Shown: positions 22,358-64,000 of the stretch, in pieces
Numbering within the stretch: the stretch's first letter is position 1
Layout: each line of letters starts with the position of its first letter
Assembly: GCF_045679555.1 (NCBI RefSeq)
Contig: NC_092120.1
Coordinates: 7,167,574-7,231,573, forward strand
Direction: 5' to 3'
Length of the DNA: 64,000 bases
Origin: Salvelinus alpinus
Taxonomy: Eukaryota > Chordata > Actinopteri > Salmoniformes > Salmonidae
Notes under the pieces: generated by a model
Seen by the model: the letters and a program-made list of their open reading frames with translations, nothing else
What the model was told of the DNA's origin: nothing
Database searches by the model: none
Program-made: the position numbers and the translations under genes

Positions 22358-25300
22358 TCATGTTTCTCTTCTTGCCCGCTTCTTCTTCATCACTGGTTTG
22401 GAAGGCTGGCTCTCTTCAGGTTTTTCTATGGGGGAAAACACACAGGGAGAATAGTCTTACAATACGGGACTCCTTGTAAGAAAAGACACAGGTTGTAAAA
22501 AATAATAATTCATCAATAGAAAACTGAAACGAAGACTTTAGAAGCAGGAAGTGTGTAGCAGGAAGTGTGTAGCTGGTGATCATTCCAGAATGATCACCAG
22601 GGAGTGAACATTTGTATACAGTCTTGATTTTTTAGGGTTGCAACATTTCTGTAACTTTCCTGGACTTCCTGCTTATTCCTAACCTTATTCCAGGAATCTT
22701 CCAAATAGGATTTAAGGAAAGTTACCGAAATTTTGCAACTGTATGATTGATACATTAAAGAGAAGGACTAATGCTTTAGCTCAGAGCTGGGACAGCCAAT
22801 CAAACTGAATGGAGAGGGGACATCGTAGTAATAACCTGGCCTAGCTGCTTCCTACACCTCCAGAAATCAAGAGCTACACTTCAGAGGAAGAAGGTGAGCA
22901 GGCAGCTTGGTAGCCCAGTCAATCACACAACAACATGCCGGCCCTGCCCAGGAACAACACCTAGCAGCCCACTAATTTGTCTAGATCTGAATGGTTTGAG
23001 GGCAAGGTAAAGCTATTCCTTCTCTAATATTAATGTGTTTCTATTGTGATCATAGTATAGCAAGGAATGAGTGGGGATATAGAATAGAAAAGTATAAAGT
23101 GAAGTAAGGTGTATGCAGGGATCGGACCCCAGCTGCTGGCGGAGATACGTAGTCCAGGGTCTGCAGCCCTACCACTAGACCAGACTCCAGTGTGATTCAC
23201 ATATAGTTCTGATAGACTTACTATGTGTTGGAGCAGGTAGACTGTTCTGCTTGGCAGTAGGCTCTGTCTCTGCGGGTTGGGGTGGCACTTGTGCGATGGG
23301 GGCTGTGTTCTGAACCACCACTGGTTGCTCCACTCTTGCCTGCAGGAAGAAGAAACCTTGAGATTAAAGAGGCTAAAGAACTTTTGCCACTGGGGGTGCT
23401 CTTGAGCCAACAGGGGTCCCCTTAACGAAATGGCACCCTATTTCCTTTATAGTCCTTACGAGCCCTAATCAAAAGTAGTACACTATTAGGGAATAGGGTG
23501 CCATTTGACACAGTCATTGAGGTCTATAGAGCAGTGTCACCAACCTTCACAGCAGCAACATTGACAGCAGGCTCCTGGATTGGCTGCTTCTTCACCTTGG
23601 CCTCAGCAACAAACTTTTTACTTGGCTCCTCTGACTCCTGTCAATCACAGACAAACAGAACAAATATGAGCCAATCAGGAAGGCCACAGGTAGCAATGAC
23701 CCAATGAAGGACTCTGCAATGTAGTTCTAATGAGTGATGGTAACAGTTTAAATTAAGTTGCTCTATTACTGTGTAATAAGACTAATCACTATAGTAACAT
23801 TGTAATGATGTTGTTAAGGAGGAATCCAGTAAGTGCTTAGTCTACGGTGTTACCTGGCCAGTAACTACAGCATCTTCAGCTGGCTTCTTCTTCTTCTTTT
23901 TCTTCTTTTTAGATTTACCAGTTCCGTCAGCGGCAGGCTCCGCCTTTTCTCTCTCTTCATCAGATACCTGCTGTGAAACAACATTCAAAGTACAAAACTA
24001 ATTCAAATATTTGACAGATCTAGACTGCTCAACCTAAATCAACAACCTGACAACCTTTCCCCAACTTGAGCTTAAAAAGTCCAAATAATAACAAGGGGAG
24101 TGCGTACAGTAAGCAGCAGGTATTTATTTTTTTACATGAGAAGGCTTCTGAAATGTAAAATGTGCAGTTTTGTTTGACAGAGGCTTTTAAAATGAAGCAA
24201 TCCCCAAATCACTACTATTACTCTGTGGAGAACCTTGTACAGGATACAGCATGGTCTCTTTACAAGCAACTGTTACACTGCAGTCAAACTAGTAATATTC
24301 CAAGGATGTAGTGCACACTACCAGTCAGTCTATCCTCACATATGCATAAGGTTATATTTAGAGGTTTTTAAATGCAACATTTAAATTAAATCCCTGACAT
24401 CTCTCTCCATGATGAAATGTTCTGTTTAACTCTGGAGATGGTTTTTCTCTCTCAACTTCCCCAGATTATATTGACAGTATTTAAATATAAGGCATGTTAT
24501 TTATTTAACCAGGAACAGGCCCTTGATGTTAGAAACCTCTCGTGAGGGGCACCTAAAAAGTGTTATCACAACTGGCGACTAACCTTGACAGTCTCTGCCA
24601 GGGGCTCCTCAAGGGCAGGGGGGGCAACCACTACTGGAGCAGGGAGTTCCTCATAGTTCCCCCACACCTCCGCTGGTGCATTCCAGTCAGAGCACCTGTC
24701 CGCTGTAGCAGCAGACCCATCACCATCTGAAAACACATTCGGAGGAAAGCTCTAGTTAAAACACCTCACAAATACACAACCTTTACAACACATGATACAG
24801 ACAGAGATTATGATTTTCACTCCTACAGCAGTCTCCTGACTACAATACAGTTGGACTGTGCAGATTCACTGATCTACAGACCACCTTGCAACCCGTATAG
24901 CTACTCATCATGTGATCTAATCCCTACAATGACTTTTATTGCCAGTGTTAAGGTTTGTTTTACTTACTCAGACCAGACCACTCGTCTTCCACTTGAGGCT
25001 CAGGCTGGCTGGGACACGGCAGCTGGGGTTCCACTGCTGGAACACACACAACACAACGACTTGGCTTCATGGCGGACTGTCACCAATATACTCAAACTAA
25101 TATTGCCATATGATTTTTTTTTATCCTTTAGTATTTTTTTATTTTTTATTATACAATCTGATTAAATATCTATACTGCCCTACAAAGGCAAAACACAGTA
25201 ACTAAGTAATTGTTTTTACTGCAAAGTCTGACTTCAGTCTTTTTCTGTCTAGACAGAGAGCAATTTTTGTTATTCCATTATATATTCTGATTAACTGGCT

Positions 25301-28300
25301 TGTTCTTGTGTCAGGAAACGAAATGCCACACACATCAGATAATATAACTGGCCATTACAACAGATAAAATATTTTTGACCAAATTCATAGTTAATGCGTT
25401 TTGCCTTTGTAGGGCAGTATACTTGTCTGTACTGTAAACCATGCCATCTAGAGGCCAAAAGGTGATCCTACACCAGGAGTCCACAAAGAACAGTCAGCCC
25501 ATTCATTACCTGCAGTGCCGTCATTAATGAGACTAGATTCAGGTCTTTAGCCTTTATCTCTTATCAGGGAGCCTCCTAATAAGTCCACCCTCCTAATAAC
25601 ACAACATTGCAATAGAAAACCTCAGTGAAAACTCTGTATTCCCTGCATTTGACAAAAAGTTTGATTTGATTAATATGTACATATGCAGTATATTCCAGGG
25701 AAATATTACTACTATCATTACTTTCAGTCTCTTGCCCCCAGACAGCAGTGTCTTGGTTGCTCTCAGGGGTGGTCCAGTGCTCCTTATCAGGAACAATGGT
25801 GAGGGCTGGGGCCGTCACAGCCCGGTCAGTCCATTCTCCAGTCCCTACCGGAGCCTCCTCACTGCTAATAGCTGACACCAACACACACACATTTAACACC
25901 CTTCAAGAACATCCACACAATGGCACCACTTTAAATAGTGTGCGTAAGAAATTGACTCCAACCAAGTACTGTACAAGTAAGAGCATGTAACTAATTGTTT
26001 TTCTTAAAATGGGACATGATTTGATTTCACCCTAAGCCTTAATCAGACCCTAATTTGAATCAATATGTATATTTTTTACCTTGAGGTCTGACTACGGCAA
26101 CAGCAGCGACGGCATCTGCTTTCTCTGCTTTGGTTTTGGAGGATTCTCCTGGGGAAATAAGTCATGTTTAAAGGCAAGGCTGTAGCTATATTTCCATATA
26201 CATTTATATTTCCTATTTGCAAAGGGACAGCAGGACAACACACAAAGAGCAGTAGCCTGGAACTCAAACTGATATGCTCAGTTTTTCAATTGTTTCAGTG
26301 GTGAAACAGAGCATGTCAGTTTGGATTCCAAGCTAACAGAGCAGTTGACAAGCAGCAGAAGCTACACCTCTCTCTCTGGGCTCGGAGTCCTCCAGGGTCT
26401 GTATTTATAGCAGGTCTGATCAACAGGGGACCAGCAGAACTCAATAACAGGAGAAGACAGAGAGTAGCAGTCTCCCTGGATGCCAAATTAGTCTGTTTAC
26501 AGAAAGTTTGTGAAAGTGTAGGTGTCTTTAACCATGATCAGACCTGCTCAGCTGCTGCCTTTTGCCAGCAGAGAGGTATACCATAAGGTGATAGACCTAG
26601 CTAGCTTTACCTTTCTTCTTCTTTTCTTTCTTCTCAGAGCCAGACCCAGGGGCTGCAGCTTTGGGGCTGGCCTTGGTTGACTCTGTGGGAGAAGTACTAG
26701 GCAGAGGATCCACTCCTCCAGGGCTCCCTGACCCGTCACCGGAGGTCTTGTCTTTACGGCGCTGCTCACGCTTCTCCTTGTTACTGATCTTGGTCTCCCA
26801 GGTGCCTGATACTGATAGAGACATGGGGAAGGTTAGTGGGAGGAAGTTAAATAGGCCTACATCACGTTCAAATCCACTGTTAGAATGTCCAGGCTCTGGG
26901 CCCAGTTTCCCGAAACCATCTCAAGACTACGTTCATTGTTAAAGCCTTCTTAGGAACATCGTTACATCTCCGAGCTGTTTCCCAAAACCATCATTACTAA
27001 AGTTGCTCTTGAAAATGCTCATTATTTAAGGACTGCCTCAGACCACTCGTAGAACAGAGAAGTACATGGTTAGATGTTTCTTGCCCTTCCGCGTCACTTT
27101 ATACACAGATGTTTATCCGTCTTTCTGTGACTGCTGATAACTTCAGAAGTTTGTAGACTGACTACAAAAACAACGTTGCCCATTTTTTTGCATAACAAAG
27201 ACGCTTCAAATGAAAACCGAGATGACTATTAAAAGACAAATACCGTATAGGCTACACACACATATATATTTGAATGATATGGAAATCAATTTCATGTTAA
27301 TGCAATTGAGTTTCATTTAGATATTTGTAAGCTACCGATACATTTTTGCCTCAATATATTTCATGATGTAACATTTGCACAACCTGGATTTAGTGCATTA
27401 TTATAAGGTAAGCATTAGAATAATCCACCTCAATATTTGTAACCATAGGTGATCTCTCTAGGAGCTGATCCGTCGTCAGTCATGTGGAATAATTCTAATG
27501 TTAAGGTAAGATTGGAAAGGGAGAACGCTCATCCTAGAGCAGTGCTCCCCCCCAAACCTGGTCAGATTGCATGATTAAAATATGACTCATTTTAATTTCC
27601 CTGAAAGGACGTAATAATTAGCTGTAAATGTATCAGCTGTACTGATACAAACTCCACTACAAACGCCATAAGGCCGGTTCTCAATCTTCAAGGCTTGTTT
27701 AGTGCAGAAATGTGGATATTATGTAGCTAGCTATAACCAAGCATATCTGAAATTATTTTGCAACAGATTCAACTGTTTCACTGGTATTAGCTGTAAATGT
27801 ACCAATCTTACCTTAACATTAGAATTATTCCACATAACTGACGACGGATCAGGTCCTAGAGAGATCACCTATGGTTACAAATATTGAGGCGGATTATTCT
27901 AATGCTTACCTTATAATAATGCCCCCACCGCGCTTTGCTAGGCACAATTGATTCAAACAGTTGGTGGTATTGTATTGCGTACCTTCCTCCGATTCCTTGC
28001 CATGAGAAGAAGCCGTCTTAGCCTCCTTTACTGCCTGTTTCTGCTTCTTCTTGGTATTCTTTACCTAAATATATAGATTTCAACATGTATGTTGGATTAA
28101 TGCTACAAGGCAAAGAAAGGGAAAGTGGTAGCATACAGAAGCATCGCCCCCTGCACCATTAGAACAGAAACCCCATGTTATGAAAGCCACTCAATCAAGT
28201 CAACGCGGTCAATGCGGTCAAACTAGGTAGGTAGGGATGTGTGTGTGTGTGTATATATCTCTCTCTCTCTCAAATCACATACACCATCCTGTTCCCCTAA

Positions 28301-29643
28301 ATCTGTCTACCAAAAGCCTTTTACATTTTAAGTCATTTAGCAGACGCTCTTATCCAGAGCGACTTACAAATTGGAAAGTTCATACATATTCATCCTGGTC
28401 CCCCCGTGGAGAATGAACCCACAACCCTGGCGTTGCAAGCGCCATGCTCTACCAACTGAGCCACACGGGACCGTTTGACATGTAATTTATAGGCTATACG
28501 GTTCTTACAATCTCAAACGCTATAAACATAATATAAAGTATTATATTTTAAGTGTCAGCCCCTCAATGCAGATTGATGCCAAAAACAACTATAAAGAGCA
28601 TTGATTGACAGGCAACTGGGTTGAAAGCTGTATTTGAACATGGAGGAGCTACATTTGACACTAGCTAAGTGAGGAAGCCATCAGTCCCATCCTTTAGGAT
28701 TTGCTGCATCTGCAAGTTAAAATCTGTGAAACAGACATTGCCAGCTGGCCCCTGCACATCACAGGAGGAGTCCTAAGGGAGGCAGGCCTCTAGTCTAAAA
28801 GCCACATCATCACTAGTAAAACTCCACTACAAACGCCATAAGGCCAGTTCTCAATCTTCAAGGCTTGTTTAGTGCAGAAATGTGGATATTATGTAGCTAG
28901 CTATAACCAAGCATATCTGAAATTATTTTGCAACAGATTCAACTGTTTCACTGGTCTCCTAGGCTTGCATACAAGAATTTGCCTCTACAAGCAACATTAG
29001 GCCTACCTCAGAAGCCTTTTCTGTCTTGACTTGAGAATGATGTGGCACTACTGGCAGGTTGTCTTCTTCAGTCACTCTGACTTCCTCTTGTAGCTCAGCA
29101 ACTGCACTACCATTTGGCTGTGATTTCTGTGGGGCAAAAGAGAAGAAAAGGCTTAATTTAAAAACAAATATTAGTTTGGCTCACGTGACAGGTTTATCTA
29201 GCTAGCCGAATCATGCTAATGTAGGCTACTAACGTTAGCTAGCTACTGTGACAGAGCTGTCAAAATTAGCATAGCATAACTAGCTAGTAAGCCAACATTG
29301 GAAACGTTACCTTTTCTGTAGGTTTCCTTTTCTTTTTCTTCGGTTCCTCTGCTTTTGCCGTCTTGATAGGAGCTGGTTTAGTGCTTTCAACGGTCTCAAC
29401 TTCAATTATGGTCGGTCGCTTTTTGAAGATCCCGCGACATGCGGAGGCCCACATAGCCACCATTAGCACGAGCCCAATGCACGCTGCTAAGAAGATCAAC
29501 CATGGCGGAATCTCGGGCTTCACTCCAAAATCCACCCCGAGTTCTGAGTGCAAGAGGTCTAGGCCGGTGGAAAGAAGCTCATTCAGGCGACCTGCTATCA
29601 ACTTGGCCTGTTGACAGGTCGCGTCCTGCCAATTCCCTGCCAT
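22358..29643 (-). CDS. mtdh: Metadherin (MTDH/LYRIC/AEG-1), 12 exons, complete
   Basis: Exons in transcript order are 29311-29643, 29007-29126, 27983-28064, 26611-26805, 26080-26148, 25722-25871, 24968-25036, 24584-24726, 23854-23967, 23545-23637, 23222-23339 and 22358-22425. They total 1554 nt and encode 517 residues, shorter than the roughly 580 in mammals. The N-terminus carries an LxxLL motif (LNELL, residues 20-24) and one membrane segment (about 47-69). A Lys-rich cytoplasmic tail follows. Exon 4 encodes the conserved WETKISNKEKREQRRKDK block. Exons 7-8 encode DEWSGL and SDWNAPAEVWGNY; the two tryptophans (354 and 361) match the spacing of the SND1-binding pair in mammals, while the following aromatic residue is Tyr rather than Trp. 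Exon 9 has a run of nine lysines. The protein ends KKKRARRET, the family's usual C-terminus. Metadherin is an ER/nuclear scaffold protein in RNA-processing and NF-kB contexts. Exons 7 and 9 have NAGNAG-type acceptors, so single-residue splice variants are possible. Confidence 0.95.
22573..22600. repeat. Perfect 28-bp palindrome
   Basis: Two 13-nt arms, ctggtgatcattc and gaatgatcaccag, with a 2-nt centre, in the last mtdh intron. Just upstream a 15-bp unit (agcaggaagtgtgt) is repeated twice. Confidence 0.9.
22632..22742. repeat. Short inverted-repeat (MITE-like) unit
   Basis: gttgcaacatttctgtaact is matched by an inverted imperfect copy aaagttaccgaaattttgca about 85 bp downstream. Possibly a small non-autonomous element; no target duplication is evident. 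Confidence 0.45.
23428..23506. repeat. Palindromic MITE, complete copy
   Basis: Ends aaatggcaccctatttcctt and its inverse agggaatagggtgccattt frame a 79-bp palindrome with aaaagtagtacactatt inside. It is the clearest of five related copies in the window. It is located between mtdh exons 23545-23637 and 23222-23339. Confidence 0.75.
27395..27922. repeat. Inverted-repeat element, 121-bp arms, mtdh intron
   Basis: Left arm 27395-27515 and right arm 27802-27922 are inverted complements with only a few differences, around a 286-bp spacer. The arms begin gcattattataaggtaagca. Part of the spacer (27649-27785) recurs as a direct copy at 28815-28957. No coding sequence was seen. It lies between mtdh exons 27983-28064 and 26611-26805. 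Confidence 0.85.
28321..28472 (-). mobile_element. tRNA-derived SINE (V-SINE type), minus orientation
   Basis: On the minus strand, a tRNA-like head reads TGGCTCAGTTGGTAGAGCAT (A box) and GGGTTCATTC (B box, one change from consensus). The other end carries the conserved catttagcagacgctcttat core found in V-SINEs. It is a SINE, not a tRNA gene. Confidence 0.8.
28815..28957. repeat. Direct duplicate of the spacer of the 27.4-27.9 kb inverted repeat
   Basis: About 137 bp beginning actccactacaaacgccata is almost identical to 27649-27785, about 1.17 kb away across mtdh exon 3. The copy here lacks the flanking inverted arms. Confidence 0.85.
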
Positions 29644-30300
29644 TTGGGTTGATCTCGATGATTGACAGAATATGCAAAAGTTAACGTTAGCTGGCTAAAA
29701 TTAACGGTTTTGACAGGGCAAACAATAAAACCACGATCATCGCTAGCTTGTCATCCACCTAGCTGCTAACGCGTTAGCTAGCTGTCAATCATGTAACATT
29801 TGAGTCTGTCGAAATAAATTACCCTCATATAGCTAGCTAGGTGTCCAGCTCGTATGCCTGATGAACCTGTTTCTTGCCAATTTGATAACGCAAGAAGGTT
29901 GATTTCGAGGAGCAACAGAAAAACAGGCGGTGCTTAGCAGCATCCCGCTCTACGATTGGTGCAACGTCATCATGTAAGGAGGCGTCCCTCTGAAGTCGTG
30001 ACGAATATCCCCAGAGATTAAGAATGGTGGTCCTGGACTAGAACATATTATTTGGGGTTAGTCATCAGCATATTTGATTAAAAACTATACCCAATGATGA
30101 ATCACATATCTGGAACCAAACTTTTGCTGCCCACCTCATCAAGTAGAATTTGTGGCCTGTTTTATTGTATGCTTGGGTGTATTCCCACAATCTAAATAAT
30201 TGCAGTCTTCGTAAAGTTCCTAAAACCAGGTTATCAGCATGCCTAGCATTTATTGTGAGGTCATCGATTTAAACCATATTCAGAAATACATTCTACATCA
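29644..30300 (-). promoter_or_regulatory. mtdh: mtdh promoter/5' UTR interval
   Basis: This roughly 650-bp gap lies between the ubr5 poly(A) signal and the mtdh ATG. On the mtdh strand it contains a CCAAT box (29954-29959, read as gattgg on the plus strand) next to a CRE half-site TGACGT (29964-29969) and a small cluster of CpGs around 29880-30005. No TATA box was seen. Placing the promoter here is inference from position and motifs. Confidence 0.45.
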
Positions 30301-30309
30301 ATCAAGAGA

Positions 30310-30809
30310 CTAAAATGATCATTTGCATCCAAGTTTATTTTGAAATTCCCTACTCCCCCTATACAAGAAAAATATTGACTTTCCACCAAGGCAGCAGCGA
30401 ACTGTCAGTGATAGTAAGTATTCTGTTTAGGGCAAGGAACAAAATCATAATCACAGTGTGTTTTTTTTATACTTTAACTTTTTAAATACTTCTACTGCAG
30501 TCCTCTTTGGCTGAGCTTCGGCAAAGTTTGCTGTCGAGCCAAATTCCTGGGAAGTAAAGGTTTAAGCCAATAGAGCAGAGGGGTTCAACTTTACAAAGCC
30601 AATGCAGGAATGTATATTACCTCAGAACTAAAAAAAAATTAAAATAACAAGCCGTCTGTGTTCACAACACAAACAAAATAACCGCCGGGGGAGTGACAGC
30701 ATTTTTTGTATTTTCTTCAAATTCCATAAAATTGTATAGACAAAAAAACAAATCTACAAAAATGTAACTAGGTAAATATTACACAACAGGTAAACATGTT
30801 TGTCAACCT
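30310..30809 (-). other. ubr5: ubr5 3' untranslated region
   Basis: About 500 bp of AT-rich sequence follows the TAG stop at 30810-30812 and leads to a canonical poly(A) signal at 30334-30339. No other coding exon, repeat or antisense gene was recognised in it. Confidence 0.6.
30334..30339 (-). terminator. ubr5: Poly(A) signal AATAAA, likely ubr5 3' end
   Basis: The plus strand reads tttatt, i.e. AATAAA on the coding strand, about 470 nt after the ubr5 stop and before the mtdh promoter region. It was the canonical hexamer that stood out in this interval; cleavage would fall near 30315. Confidence 0.55.
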
Positions 30810-63998
<33,189 letters not shown>

Positions 63999-64000
63999 CT

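Noticed and set aside
28400-28472. tRNA-like sequence with A and B boxes
   Set aside because: It is joined to a V-SINE core and lacks a foldable acceptor stem, so it is a SINE head rather than a tRNA gene.

Overview
The window is vertebrate genomic DNA. Spliced genes, V-SINE and L2-type tails, and dense salmonid-type Tc1 elements (one with Sleeping-Beauty-type ends) point to a salmonid fish such as a trout, salmon or char. There is no operon, CRISPR array, rRNA or free-standing tRNA gene. Almost all open reading frames are exon shadows or transposon remnants.

Three protein-coding genes lie head-to-tail on the minus strand. I rebuilt their exons by joining GT/AG boundaries and checking frame. 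They are ubr5, an E3 ubiquitin ligase (42 exons, 63998 down to 30810, with the 5' part outside the window), mtdh, metadherin/LYRIC (12 exons, 29643 to 22358, complete), and laptm4b, a four-pass lysosomal membrane protein (7 exons, 20664 to 1901, complete). The joined coding lengths are 6489, 1554 and 684 nt, all multiples of three, and each chain ends in a stop codon. The genes are tightly packed: about 0.7 kb separates the ubr5 poly(A) signal from the mtdh start, and about 0.85 kb separates the mtdh poly(A) signal from the laptm4b start. Known roles of the families are protein turnover and PABC/MLLE-mediated interactions (ubr5), ER/nuclear scaffolding and SND1 binding (mtdh), and endolysosomal trafficking through NEDD4-binding PY motifs (laptm4b). 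Nothing in the DNA shows that the three work as one pathway.

The rest is largely transposable elements in introns. The laptm4b introns hold a Tc1 element (4997-6601), an L2-like LINE tail (6700-7740), a Tc1 nest in which two full-size elements and one short palindromic derivative sit inside a fourth element and its TA/CA microsatellite (8651-13816), and a 3.2-kb L1/Tx1-type LINE fragment with an uninterrupted reverse-transcriptase frame and a perfect 13-bp target duplication (15631-18795). The mtdh introns hold a V-SINE and an inverted-repeat element with a duplicated segment. One ubr5 intron is 11.8 kb long because a head-to-head Tc1 relic is interrupted by another repeat, which is interrupted by a composite LINE, which is interrupted by a piggyBac-like element; a hAT element sits in the right half of the Tc1. 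Other ubr5 introns hold a 1.2-kb long-armed palindrome and another Tc1-type element (61030-62433).

The most useful leads are a frame-preserving 66-nt candidate cassette exon in ubr5 (51635-51700), the uninterrupted LINE frame, the layered nests as a relative chronology, and the long palindromes in introns.
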